DNA of 11,766 nt from RGIG3102 sp964525015 (GCA_964525015.1 CAZGFY010000042.1:1-11766); one strand, 5' to 3'. Shown: positions 1-6,446, counted from the stretch's first letter. Notes: generated by a model from the sequence alone, not told the origin. Translations and numbers: made by a program.

Positions 1-37
1 CAACTTGATTTTCTACTGTAACGTCTTTGTAAAACAT
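1..37 (-). CDS. 5' end of a gene, possibly HPr-like phosphocarrier (partial)
   Basis: Only the first 12 codons lie in the window, reading M-F-Y-K-D-V-T-V-E-N-Q-V, and the next codon begins with G. The start is supported by a GGAGAG ribosome binding site six bases upstream and by a sigma-A promoter at 98-126. The peptide resembles the first beta strand of clostridial HPr-family phosphocarriers, where a Lys-(Asp/Glu)-Val-Thr-Val-(x)-Asn-x-x pattern precedes Gly-Leu-His-Ala-Arg-Pro; a following glycine codon would fit. HPr carries phosphate on that histidine in the sugar phosphotransferase system and also serves catabolite control. This is inference from 12 residues, so another small protein is possible. 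It is not ribosomal protein L19, the usual neighbour of trmD. Confidence 0.45.
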   Translation of the reverse strand, partial: MFYKDVTVENQV

Positions 38-97
38 AAACTACTCTCCATCCATTATATATAAATTAAAAATAAATTTTCCTTATTTCTCACTTGT

Positions 98-126
98 ATA
101 ATACCTTAATTAATCTTAATAGTCAA
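98..126 (-). promoter_or_regulatory. Sigma-A promoter for the gene starting at 37
   Basis: On the minus strand TTGACT (126-121) is followed by a 17-base spacer and TATTAT (103-98). Transcription would start near 91, giving a leader of about 54 nt. This makes the gene at 37 independent of the trmD operon. Confidence 0.72.
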
Positions 127-135
127 TGGCAAAGC

Positions 136-155
136 TTTAAAATTTCTATTTTAAA
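136..155. repeat. AT-only inverted repeat upstream of the promoter at 98-126
   Basis: TTTAAAAT (136-143), loop TTCT, ATTTTAAA (148-155): perfect 8-bp arms. It sits 9 bp upstream of the -35 box at 121-126, between trmD and that promoter. It has no T-run on the minus strand, so it is a poor terminator for trmD; it could be an operator, or chance in AT-rich DNA. No convincing intrinsic terminator was found behind trmD; a second small hairpin (CACAA at 177-181 with TTGTG at 186-190) also lacks a T-run. Confidence 0.4.
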
Positions 156-201
156 CATCAATTAGACATCATTATTCACAATTGTTTGTGCACTTTGCTG
201 A

Positions 202-912
202 TTAGTTTTCAACATCATTGTCTATATTAAATAGTTTTTTATACAAATCTGGTCGAAGCTCTTTAGTTCGCTTTATAGAATCTTGTTTCCTGTATTCATT
301 TATATTTTTCTCATGACCACTAATTAAAACCTCTGGAACCTTCCTGTTTCGCCACTCAAAGGGCCTTGTATACTGGGCATGTTCTAAAAGCCCTTCATAA
401 TGGCTTTCATTTGTATATCCTTCCTCAGTCTTTAAAACTCCGTTTACCATCCTTGCAACAGCATCAGTTATCACTAAAGCAGGTAGTTCACCGCCTGTTA
501 AAACAAAATCTCCAATTGATACTTCCATATCGCAAATCTCATCTATAACTCTTTGATCTATCCCCTCATAATGCCCACATACAATTGTGATATTTTCTTT
601 TTTTGCTAGTTCAATCGCTATTTCTTGATTAAATGGCTTTCCAGCAGCTGATGTGAATATAACAAAAGGCTTTTTATCGCTTGAATCTTCTATATGCATA
701 CAGCAATCATAAATAGGCTCCGTTTTCATAACCATCCCATGGCCGCCACCATACGGGGTGTCATCAACGTGCTTATGCTTATTTTTTGAATAATCTCTAA
801 TATTATACACTCTTAAATCAATAAGTTCATTTTTTCTAGCTCTTCCAATAATACTAGTGTTCAAGACTGTTTCACACATTTCTGGAAAAAGTGTTGCTAT
901 ATTAATCCTCAC
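202..912 (-). CDS. trmD: tRNA (guanine-37-N1)-methyltransferase TrmD
   Basis: Methylates N1 of G37, next to the anticodon, using S-adenosylmethionine; this prevents +1 frameshifting. The 236 residues are close to the family length. Visible signatures are the start MRIN-ATLFPEM, DDTPYGGGHGMVMK (50-63), the knot and SAM-binding loop CGHYEGIDQRV (112-122) and SIGDFVLTGGELP (132-144). They are followed by TDAVAR, whose aspartate (D150) should be the general base, and the C-terminal YTRP-EWR...VPEVLISGHE region. The start is GTG at 912-910 with AGAGGG about 8 bases upstream; it gives the conserved family N-terminus. It overlaps the end of rimM by 11 bp, which suggests translational coupling. It is the last gene of the ffh/rimM block; rplS does not follow. 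Confidence 0.97.
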   Translation of the reverse strand: MRINIATLFPEMCETVLNTSIIGRARKNELIDLRVYNIRDYSKNKHKHVDDTPYGGGHGMVMKTEPIYDCCMHIEDSSDKKPFVIFTSAAGKPFNQEIAIELAKKENITIVCGHYEGIDQRVIDEICDMEVSIGDFVLTGGELPALVITDAVARMVNGVLKTEEGYTNESHYEGLLEHAQYTRPFEWRNRKVPEVLISGHEKNINEYRKQDSIKRTKELRPDLYKKLFNIDNDVEN

Positions 913-1417
913 TAAACATTCCCTCTATCACGTTAACTTTTATTTCCTTTTTGTCTATATCAGTTGAAACTATAAATTCATCAACAGCCGGGAACATAAA
1001 TTCTTTTCCAGCCTCATTTTTAATATAGTAAATATCACTAGCACCTAAAAATTTAACATCATAAATTTTACCATACTCTATTTTTGTTTTATCATCAATC
1101 ACACTGCATCCAATTAAATCGCTCACAAAATACCTATTTTCTGGAAGTTCGATTTCGCTTTTATCTAAATATATTTCACTTCCAATTAAGTTTCTTGCAA
1201 GCTCAACTGAGTCTACATCAAAAAATTTAATTAAAACCATATTTTTATGAACTCTTACAGTTTCAGCTTTTAATTCTTTATAGTGCATTTTATTTTTTTT
1301 AATATAAAATGTGTCAAACTCTAATAAAACCTCTGGGAAATCTGCGTGAGGATATATTTTTAATTCCCCCATTAGTCCGTGAGTTGAAACTATTTCACCA
1401 GTTAATATATATTCCAT
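902..1417 (-). CDS. rimM: Ribosome maturation factor RimM
   Basis: Assists 30S subunit assembly by binding ribosomal protein S19 and helps mature the head of 16S rRNA. The 171 residues carry the N-terminal reductase-like beta barrel, with GEIVSTHGLMGELKI (7-21) as the family signature. The PRC-barrel domain begins near YFVSDLIGCSVID (96-108), with GKIYDV and the FMFPAV motif (140-145). I placed the start at ATG 1417-1415 because it gives the normal N-terminus and has AAAGGA about 8 bases upstream. The frame stays open back to 1474, but those 19 extra codons run through an inverted repeat and are not family-like. The gene lies behind the khpA terminator and overlaps trmD. Confidence 0.95.
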   Translation of the reverse strand: MEYILTGEIVSTHGLMGELKIYPHADFPEVLLEFDTFYIKKNKMHYKELKAETVRVHKNMVLIKFFDVDSVELARNLIGSEIYLDKSEIELPENRYFVSDLIGCSVIDDKTKIEYGKIYDVKFLGASDIYYIKNEAGKEFMFPAVDEFIVSTDIDKKEIKVNVIEGMFSED

Positions 1418-1445
1418 ATAATTATTTCCTTTCATATAGCAAAAC

Positions 1446-1483
1446 ATAGGTTTTAACACTAATAACTTAATCATAAAACCTAT
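1446..1483 (-). repeat. Inverted repeat in the rimM leader
   Basis: Ten-bp perfect arms ATAGGTTTTA (1446-1455) and TAAAACCTAT (1474-1483) around an 18-nt loop. In the minus-strand RNA this forms a second hairpin just after the khpA terminator hairpin and about 30 nt before the rimM start. It is followed by only four Us, so it is at best a weak terminator. It could be an mRNA-stabilising or attenuating structure. Confidence 0.5.
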
Positions 1484-1491
1484 ATCTTACT

Positions 1492-1529
1492 AAAAACAAA
1501 GTGCTACTAATACAATATAAGTAGCACTT
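1492..1529 (-). terminator. Intrinsic terminator after khpA
   Basis: Arms AAGTGCTACT (1499-1508) and AGTAGCACTT (1520-1529) pair over 10 bp with an 11-nt loop. On the minus strand the hairpin is followed by TGTTTTTAG (U-run at 1496-1492). It lies 9 bp behind the khpA stop and divides ylxM-ffh-rpsP-khpA from rimM-trmD. No good promoter was seen between it and rimM, so partial read-through (attenuation) is likely. Confidence 0.75.
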
Positions 1530-1537
1530 GAGGATTT

Positions 1538-1768
1538 TTAGTCTATTTCAACAATTACCTTATCACCACTGCGACTTGCAGCAGCTTTGATAACTGTGCG
1601 GATAGCTTTCGCAATTCTGCCCTGCTTTCCAATCACTCTACCTGTGTCAGTTTCTGCAACTTTTAAGTGATAAACAATTACCCCTTCTTCACGTTGCTCT
1701 TTTGTAACAGATACAGATTCCTTATCTTCGACAAGACCTTTTGCAATATTTATTAATAATTGCTCCAT
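1538..1768 (-). CDS. khpA: KH-domain RNA-binding protein KhpA (YlqC)
   Basis: Small cytoplasmic RNA-binding protein of 76 residues, made of a single KH domain. The GxxG loop that contacts RNA is G-K-Q-G (47-50) within VIGKQGRIAKAIRTVI, and strand and helix order match the family. In other Gram-positives KhpA works as a dimer with KhpB and binds many transcripts affecting cell division and elongation; KhpB is not in this window. GGAGG lies 6 bases before the ATG. It begins 19 bp after rpsP, the usual neighbour in the rpsP-ylqC-rimM-trmD order, and is followed by a terminator. Confidence 0.95.
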   Translation of the reverse strand: MEQLLINIAKGLVEDKESVSVTKEQREEGVIVYHLKVAETDTGRVIGKQGRIAKAIRTVIKAAASRSGDKVIVEID

Positions 1769-1787
1769 TACAAGCCTCCGTTTAATC

Positions 1788-2030
1788 TTAGATAATTTCG
1801 TTTTTCTTTAGTAGTCTTTTTACAGTGTCAGTTGGTTGAGCACCTGTAGCAATCCATTTTTTAGCTTTTTCGCCATCGATATTAACTACTGCTGGTTCTT
1901 TAGTTGGATCGTAGTAACCTATTTCTTCGATAAATCTACCATCTCTTGGGAAACGTGAATCTGCAACAACAACACGGTAGAAAGGTGCTTTTTTAGCGCC
2001 CATACGACGTAGTCTAATTTTTACTGCCAT
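1788..2030 (-). CDS. rpsP: 30S ribosomal protein S16
   Basis: Ribosomal protein S16, which stabilises the 5' domain of 16S rRNA during 30S assembly. The 80 residues are the normal length, with the hallmark start MAVKIRLRRMGAKKAPFYR, then VVADSR-PRDGRFIEEIGYYDP, and a C-terminal WIATGAQPTDTVKRLLKK. GGAGG lies 8 bases before the ATG. It sits between ffh (115-bp gap holding a duplicated inverted repeat) and khpA (19-bp gap), so it is probably read from the ylxM promoter and possibly also from a promoter inside the ffh-rpsP gap. Confidence 0.98.
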   Translation of the reverse strand: MAVKIRLRRMGAKKAPFYRVVVADSRFPRDGRFIEEIGYYDPTKEPAVVNIDGEKAKKWIATGAQPTDTVKRLLKKNEII

Positions 2031-2055
2031 TTTAATATACCTCCATAATAATTAT

Positions 2056-2119
2056 ATAATATCTGTTTTACAGTTATTATCCTTTAAATTTATATAATAT
2101 CTACCCTTTGTAGTTATTA
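2056..2119 (-). repeat. Two tandem copies of a hairpin element between ffh and rpsP
   Basis: Copy A (2056-2080) pairs ATAATA with TATTAT, then after a T-T mismatch CTGT (2063-2066) with ACAG (2070-2073), loop TTT. Copy B (2095-2119) pairs TAATA with TATTA, the same T-T mismatch, then CTAC (2101-2104) with GTAG (2110-2113), loop CCTTT. The copies share TTATATAATATCT (2052-2064 and 2090-2102, 38 bp apart) and AGTTATTA. The inner stems differ at two base pairs and both remain paired, so structure or dyad symmetry appears to be kept. Each copy also carries a TATAAT/TATAAA-like box on the minus strand, but without a good -35. Confidence 0.65.
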
Positions 2120-2145
2120 ACTTTTTAAAAACCCTATTAGGCTCT

Positions 2146-3474
2146 TTATCCCATACCTTTTAGCATTCTTTGGAATGCCTTTGGATTTTTTGTGAATTGC
2201 TTCATCATTTTTTGAGTTTGTGTAAACTGCTTTAACAGCCTATTAACATCGCTCACATGAGTGCCTGAGCCTTTTGCAATCCTAACTTTTCTTTTTGCAT
2301 CTATGATTGAAGGCTTTTCTCTTTCCTTTTTAGTCATAGAGTGAATGATAGCTTCAGTTTTCTTTAAGTCTTTTTCTGCTTTTTCTTCCTGCTCACTAGT
2401 TGCACTAGCTCCGCCCGGAAGCATTGAAAGCATCGAATTTATACCGCCCATCTTCTTCATTTGCTGAAGCTGAGAAAGCATATCATTCATATCAAACTTA
2501 TTTTCCATCATTCTTTTTGCAGTGTTTTCGGCTTCTTTTTCATCCTGCATATTTTGAGCTTTTTCAATAAATGAAAGCATATCGCCCATTCCAAGAATTC
2601 TGCTCGCCATTCTATCAGGATAAAAGCTTTCTAAATCATCAAGCTTTTCGCCAACACCAACAAATTTAATTGGTTTTCCTGTGACAGCTTTAACGCTTAA
2701 TGCACTACCACCTCTAGTGTCACCATCCATTTTAGTTATGATAACGCCATCAAGTCCGATTGTTTCATTAAATTGTTTTGCCACATTTACAGCATCCTGA
2801 CCCACCATAGCATCTATAACTAGTAGTGTTTCAGTAACAGGAACTTCTTTTTTAATTCCTTCTAATTCCTGCATTAACTGCTCATCTATATGCAAACGAC
2901 CTGCTGTATCCAAAATAAGAATATCATTACCTTGGTCTTTAGCGTGATTATAAGCTTTTTTCGCTACAATAATCGGGTCGGTCTTGCCGAGTTGAAAAAC
3001 GGGAACTCCCGCTTGTTTTGCCACAATTTCAAGCTGCTCAATAGCTGCCGGACGATAAATATCAAGTGCTGCTAAGAGTGGTCTGTGGCCTTGTTTTAAA
3101 AACATTTTTGCAAGCTTTGCAGAGTGAGTTGTTTTACCTGCACCCTGAGTACCACACATCATAATGATTGTAGGGCCTTTATTTGCAAATTTTATTCTAA
3201 CATTCTCATCGCCCATTAAAGCAATAAGCTCTTCGTTAACAATTTTTACAACCTGTTGTGCTGGAGTAAGGCTTTGCATAACCTCTTGGCCCATTGCTCT
3301 CTCACTAACAGTTTTTATAAAATCTTTTGCTATTAGCATATTAACATCTGCTTCTAAAAGGGCAATACGCACCTCTCTCATAGCAAGTTTTATATCATCT
3401 TCTGAAAGCTTACCTTTTGAGCGAAGCTTTTTAAATGCATTGGACAATTTCTGAGTTAATGATTCAAACGCCAT
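2146..3474 (-). CDS. ffh: Signal recognition particle GTPase Ffh (SRP54)
   Basis: Protein subunit of the signal recognition particle: it binds signal sequences of nascent membrane and secreted proteins and delivers ribosomes to FtsY. The 442 residues match the family. They comprise the N domain (1-90), then the G domain with G1 GTQGAGKTT (108-116), DIYRPAAIEQL (138-148), DTAGR (189-193), TKMDGDTRGG (247-256) and the GVGEK motif (273-277). The methionine-rich M domain (about 295-442) contains RIAKGSGTHVSDVNRLLKQF, the SRP-RNA-binding segment. GGAGGG lies 4-5 bases before the ATG. It follows ylxM by 27 bp in the conserved ylxM-ffh pair. The 4.5S/scRNA partner gene is not in the window. Confidence 0.98.
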   Translation of the reverse strand: MAFESLTQKLSNAFKKLRSKGKLSEDDIKLAMREVRIALLEADVNMLIAKDFIKTVSERAMGQEVMQSLTPAQQVVKIVNEELIALMGDENVRIKFANKGPTIIMMCGTQGAGKTTHSAKLAKMFLKQGHRPLLAALDIYRPAAIEQLEIVAKQAGVPVFQLGKTDPIIVAKKAYNHAKDQGNDILILDTAGRLHIDEQLMQELEGIKKEVPVTETLLVIDAMVGQDAVNVAKQFNETIGLDGVIITKMDGDTRGGSALSVKAVTGKPIKFVGVGEKLDDLESFYPDRMASRILGMGDMLSFIEKAQNMQDEKEAENTAKRMMENKFDMNDMLSQLQQMKKMGGINSMLSMLPGGASATSEQEEKAEKDLKKTEAIIHSMTKKEREKPSIIDAKRKVRIAKGSGTHVSDVNRLLKQFTQTQKMMKQFTKNPKAFQRMLKGMG

Positions 3475-3501
3475 TTCGCCCTCCTTTATCGCTAAAAATT
3501 T

Positions 3502-3867
3502 TTATTCGCTAATTTCATTTAATATAGATAGTATTTTATCTGAGAATTTTTTTATATCATCATTTGGTGAATATGAATTATCATTGTGATAACAAATATT
3601 TTGAACTAGCGTTCTAATTTCTTCAACACCTGATTGAACTTTTGAATATTTTTGAGCAAATCCAATTTTTTCTTCAAGCTCTAAAAGCACCGTTTCGCTT
3701 CTTTTAACAGCATCACGAACGCCTTGTCTTGTTATATCAAAATTATCTGCAATTTCTGAAAGAGAAAGATCCATATTAAAATATTGCTGCATCATATCAT
3801 TTTGCTTTTCAGTTAGCACTTCGCCATAAAAATCTAGTAAATACGACATTCGCAAGTCTTTTGACAT
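3502..3867 (-). CDS. ylxM: YlxM / UPF0122 family putative SRP-associated HTH protein
   Basis: Small (121 residues) helix-turn-helix protein of the YlxM (UPF0122) family, almost always encoded directly upstream of ffh. Visible features are the start MSKDLRMSYLLDFYGEVLTEKQ and a sigma-region-4-like HTH at about 35-57 (LSEIADNFDITRQGVRDAVKR). A charged C-terminal helix (LLELEEKIGF) follows. The related streptococcal protein associates with SRP components and modulates Ffh GTPase activity; DNA binding is suggested by the fold but not shown here. AAAGGAG precedes the ATG by 9 bases. It is the first gene of the operon, behind the promoter at 3925-3953. Confidence 0.93.
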   Translation of the reverse strand: MSKDLRMSYLLDFYGEVLTEKQNDMMQQYFNMDLSLSEIADNFDITRQGVRDAVKRSETVLLELEEKIGFAQKYSKVQSGVEEIRTLVQNICYHNDNSYSPNDDIKKFSDKILSILNEISE

Positions 3868-3891
3868 TCCAATTATCTCCTTTTGTGTATT

Positions 3892-3913
3892 TGTAAAGTT
3901 TTTTCGCTTTACA
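3892..3913 (-). other. Hairpin at the 5' end of the ylxM-ffh transcript
   Basis: GTAAAG (3893-3898) pairs with CTTTAC (3907-3912), plus one outer T-A pair, around an 8-nt loop. On the minus-strand RNA it begins about 5-8 nt after the expected transcription start, ahead of the ylxM ribosome binding site, which it does not cover. A 5'-end stability element is possible. Confidence 0.45.
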
Positions 3914-3924
3914 TCACTTAGAAA

Positions 3925-3953
3925 AGTTTATCACAAACTATACAAAAAGTCAA
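3925..3953 (-). promoter_or_regulatory. Sigma-A promoter of the ylxM-ffh-rpsP-khpA operon
   Basis: Minus-strand TTGACT (3953-3948), 17-base spacer, TAAACT (3930-3925). It lies just downstream of the terminator at 4001-4030, so the operon starts here, with a leader of about 50 nt before ylxM. Confidence 0.75.
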
Positions 3954-4000
3954 CAGTTATTTAGCTTTTTTAACAAAATTTCAAATTTATTTTTTATATT

Positions 4001-4030
4001 AAAAAAATCCACCACTTGCGTGGTGGATTT
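4001..4030 (-). terminator. Intrinsic terminator of the zinc-ribbon gene
   Basis: AAATCCACCAC (4005-4015) pairs perfectly with GTGGTGGATTT (4020-4030) around a TTGC loop. On the minus strand it is followed by a run of seven Ts (4007-4001). It starts about 10 bp behind the stop codon at 4041. Confidence 0.9.
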
Positions 4031-4040
4031 AAAATCATAA

Positions 4041-4316
4041 TTAGTTAGATTTTTGTTCTGCGAAGCATTCGCTGCAAAGGATTGGTCTGTCTTCTCTTGG
4101 TTTGAAAGGAACTCTAGCTTCTTTTCCACAGCTAGCACATGTTGATGTGAAGTACTCTCTTGATTCACGAACTTTTTGTTTTCTTGAATCACGGCAGTTT
4201 TTACATCTTTGTGGTTCGTTTTCGAAACCTCTTTCAGCGTAGAATTCTTGTTCACCAGCTGTGAAAGTGAATTCGTTGTTACAGTCTTTGCATACGATTG
4301 TTTTGTCTTGATACAT
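4041..4316 (-). CDS. Double zinc-ribbon protein (zf-trcl plus CxxC-x17-CxxC)
   Basis: A 91-residue protein with two four-cysteine zinc sites: C9-x2-C12-x25-C38-x2-C41, followed by a basic linker (RDSRKQKVRESR, 42-53), then C60-x2-C63-x17-C81-x2-C84. The second matches the CxxC-x17-CxxC domain seen in many clostridial small proteins. The basic linker suggests nucleic acid or ribosome binding, but the function of the family is not known to me. AAAGGAG lies 8 bases before the ATG. Codon choice (TTC for Phe, many AAC, GAC, CCA, AGA/CGT) resembles rpsP and rplM rather than its neighbours, which suggests high expression. It lies behind the SigH-like gene and has its own strong terminator. No clear promoter was found in the 121-bp gap. 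Confidence 0.9.
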   Translation of the reverse strand: MYQDKTIVCKDCNNEFTFTAGEQEFYAERGFENEPQRCKNCRDSRKQKVRESREYFTSTCASCGKEARVPFKPREDRPILCSECFAEQKSN

Positions 4317-4418
4317 TGGTATCTCTCCTTTTAGTTGTTTTCTTTGCCCTAAAAATTTTAAACCAATGCTAAAAACTGCTTTGCTTTAATCTATTCGGGG
4401 GCATCTTGGGTTATCTAT

Positions 4419-4443
4419 AAACAAGAGCCGATTGCTCCTATTT
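4419..4443 (-). terminator. Weak terminator-like hairpin after the SigH-like gene
   Basis: In minus-strand RNA, AAAUAGGAGC (4443-4434) can pair with GCUCUUGUUU (4428-4419) using two G-U pairs, loop of 5. The U-rich part is inside the stem rather than after it, and it overlaps the stop codon, so termination would be partial at best. Confidence 0.35.
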
Positions 4444-4977
4444 GCGAAGTTTTTTATGAATTCGTTGAATTGCATTATTAACCGATTTCTCATCTTTATT
4501 AACGATATTCGCTATTTCTTGATAAGAGTATCTCATAGTGTACAAACAAAATATAACAAATTCAAAAGATGATAATTTTTCTTTTGCAATTTTAATGAAT
4601 TCTTTATTCTGCTCTTTTATTATAAGGTCTGCTTCTGGATTTTTAAAGTGAATTTTGTCGTCTATTTCTTGTGCGTCGGTTAAAATTTTATGTTTATGTG
4701 CTCCAGCTTTCGTTTTTGCTGTAATCATATTATTTAAAATACATTTATTAGCATAAGTCGAAAAGTTGGTGTTTTTTGCTTCGTCGTAAGTTAATATTGC
4801 TTTAAATAAACCAATGTTGCCTTCTTGAATTGCATCTTCGAAATCAAATTCTAAACTTTGAAGCTTTTTTGCATGAGCAATTATAATCCCACGAAAACTA
4901 GAAAAGACATAATCTACGTCGGAATTAATTCCATTTTTTGCACCTTTTAAGTGTTTTAAAATTTCCTCTTGCATCAT
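4438..4977 (-). CDS. SigH-family RNA polymerase sigma factor (short, sigma-70 family)
   Basis: Sigma factor of 179 residues. Region 2 (about 27-90) contains DFEDAIQEGNIGLFKAILTYD (45-65; core-binding and -10 recognition) and NFSTYANKCILNNMITAKTK (71-90). Region 4 (134-177) contains LSSFEFVIFCLY and the HTH SYQEIANIVN-DEKSVNNAIQR, very like SigH of Bacillus, including the SYQEI and KS-(I/V)-(D/N)-NA-(L/I)-QR motifs. Compared with the roughly 210-220 residues of SigH, the N-terminus and the linker between regions 2 and 4 are shortened. SigH drives early sporulation genes, including spo0A in Bacillus. Whether this is the true SigH or a paralogue is uncertain. A weak AGGG lies about 7 bases before the ATG; a second ATG follows directly. 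It has a perfect-consensus promoter. Confidence 0.8.
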   Translation of the reverse strand: MMQEEILKHLKGAKNGINSDVDYVFSSFRGIIIAHAKKLQSLEFDFEDAIQEGNIGLFKAILTYDEAKNTNFSTYANKCILNNMITAKTKAGAHKHKILTDAQEIDDKIHFKNPEADLIIKEQNKEFIKIAKEKLSSFEFVIFCLYTMRYSYQEIANIVNKDEKSVNNAIQRIHKKLRK

Positions 4978-5008
4978 TTTAAGCCCTATTTTTTAAAATT
5001 ATATTAAT

Positions 5009-5037
5009 ATTATATTAAATTTCCGTGTATATGTCAA
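5009..5037 (-). promoter_or_regulatory. Perfect-consensus sigma-A promoter of the SigH-like gene
   Basis: Minus-strand TTGACA (5037-5032), 17-base spacer, TATAAT (5014-5009): the exact consensus. Expected transcription start is near 5002, leaving a leader of about 25 nt. A second AATATAAT lies 10 bp downstream of the -10, so the start region is unusually AT-rich. Confidence 0.85.
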
Positions 5038-5075
5038 ATCTTTTTTATATATTTCGCCAAATTTTTTTACATTTC

Positions 5076-6446
5076 TTACCGAGTAACTGTTCTTATCCAT
5101 TTTCCTGAAAGAATTCGATATAGTTGAAGTGGTATTTTAAGTAGGCTATCTATTCTCATTGATAAAAATACTAAAGGTGCTGGCAACCCTAAAACTAAGC
5201 CTGTGAAAAATCCAAGGGGAACATTTATCCCCCACATTCCACAGCTAGTGAGTAAAACTGCAAATTTTGTGTCTGCACCACCTCTTAAAATTCCTATATC
5301 ATTTACAACATCTAAGGCTGATAACGGCATTAAAACTGCTAAAATAAATATCATTTGGCTTGATATAGCCTTGGCTTCATCTGTTATATTATAAAAATTC
5401 AAAAATGGTATTCTTATGATAAGTAATAAAACTGTTCCTATAAACCCTAAGCAAACTGCGAACAGCAGCAATGTTTGAGCAACCTTTTGTGCCTTTTTAA
5501 AATCTCCCTCACCTATTGTTTTTCCTGATAAAACAGCTGAAGCATTCGCAATTCCAAAAATCGTAACTGAGGCAAGATTAAATAAAACCATAGTAACGCT
5601 ATTTGCAGCAACAAAGGTTTGCCCTAAGCGCCCCATAACAACTGTTATTGCAGATGTTCCAAGTGCCCACACCATCTCATTCATAACTACTGGTGCTGCA
5701 TTTCTCACATAATCCCCAGCTATCACTTTTTCTATCTTAACCATACAGTGCATACGAAATCCAATATCTTTTTCTATAAAATACATATATATTATAACAC
5801 AGCTAAACTCAAAAACTCTAGCTATAACCGTGCCAACTGCTGCCCCTACAACACCAAGTTCTGGTGCTCCCAGCTCGCCGAATATAAAAACATAGTTAAA
5901 AAATATATTAACAAAAAAGGACATAGCGTAAATCATCGTTGACATTTTAACCTTTTCAACAGCCCTCATACTCATTGTGTAATTACTAGCTATTGAAGAA
6001 AAAATATACCCAACCGACATAACCTTTAAATATTCGCTCGCTGCTAATACAACTTCTTCTTCCTTTGAAAAAATTCTCATTATTTCTACTGGAAATAAAA
6101 AACACACAACACTAACTATTATAGCCGTTACCGTAATAAATAGCATCGATGTTCGCATAACTTTTTTAATCACTTCAATATTTTTCTTTCCCCAATATTG
6201 AGCGATTAAAACAGAGCCTCCACCCGTTAGCCCAAACCCAAATAAATATAATAAAAATGATGGCTGACCACCAAGAGTTGCAGCTGAAACAGCTGTATCA
6301 CCTAATCTACCTAACATAATAGTGTCCATAGCTTGAACACCAAAACTTATCATATTTTGAAGGGCAATCGGAAAAGCAATAGCAAAAATTGATTTCATAA
6401 AATCTTTTTCAAATAAAAACTTTTCTTTTAACATAACAATAATCAT
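5076..6446 (-). CDS. MATE-family multidrug/metabolite efflux transporter
   Basis: Integral membrane transporter of 456 residues, the normal size for the multidrug and toxic compound extrusion family, expected to have 12 transmembrane helices in two six-helix halves. Signatures are AFPIALQNMISFGVQAMDTIMLGRLGD in TM1-2 (about 24-50), GGGSVLIAQYWGKKN (75-89) and the repeat-like second half near ANASAVLSGKTIGEGD. These proteins export cationic compounds in exchange for sodium or protons; the substrate cannot be read from sequence. AAGGAAGGA directly precedes the ATG at 6446; an in-frame ATG at 6434 is an alternative start. The gene has its own promoter and a leader of about 113 nt with a 20-bp palindrome, which suggests regulated expression. 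It is divergent from spo0A. Confidence 0.93.
   Translation of the reverse strand: MIIVMLKEKFLFEKDFMKSIFAIAFPIALQNMISFGVQAMDTIMLGRLGDTAVSAATLGGQPSFLLYLFGFGLTGGGSVLIAQYWGKKNIEVIKKVMRTSMLFITVTAIIVSVVCFLFPVEIMRIFSKEEEVVLAASEYLKVMSVGYIFSSIASNYTMSMRAVEKVKMSTMIYAMSFFVNIFFNYVFIFGELGAPELGVVGAAVGTVIARVFEFSCVIIYMYFIEKDIGFRMHCMVKIEKVIAGDYVRNAAPVVMNEMVWALGTSAITVVMGRLGQTFVAANSVTMVLFNLASVTIFGIANASAVLSGKTIGEGDFKKAQKVAQTLLLFAVCLGFIGTVLLLIIRIPFLNFYNITDEAKAISSQMIFILAVLMPLSALDVVNDIGILRGGADTKFAVLLTSCGMWGINVPLGFFTGLVLGLPAPLVFLSMRIDSLLKIPLQLYRILSGKWIRTVTR

Noticed and set aside
1418..1474. Longer RimM start with 19 extra codons
   Set aside because: The extra codons cross an inverted repeat, are not family-like and lack a good ribosome binding site, while the ATG at 1417 has one and gives the usual N-terminus.
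1727..1733. TTCGACA, the reverse complement of a Spo0A box
   Set aside because: It lies inside the khpA coding region, away from any promoter; a 7-base match is expected by chance.
2056..2119. Short CRISPR-like array between ffh and rpsP
   Set aside because: Only two copies, with diverged stems, no true spacers and no cas genes; better described as a duplicated hairpin element.
3164..3454. Plus-strand open frame of 96 codons
   Set aside because: It is the antisense of the strongly conserved ffh N-terminal coding region, with no start signal or homology.
3950..4255. Minus-strand open frame of 101 codons
   Set aside because: It overlaps the zinc-ribbon gene in another frame, runs through that gene's terminator and the promoter of ylxM, and has no family-like features.
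4317..4437. Possible small RNA or tRNA in the gap before the zinc-ribbon gene
   Set aside because: No cloverleaf, no CCA end and no strong structure apart from the weak hairpin at its edge.
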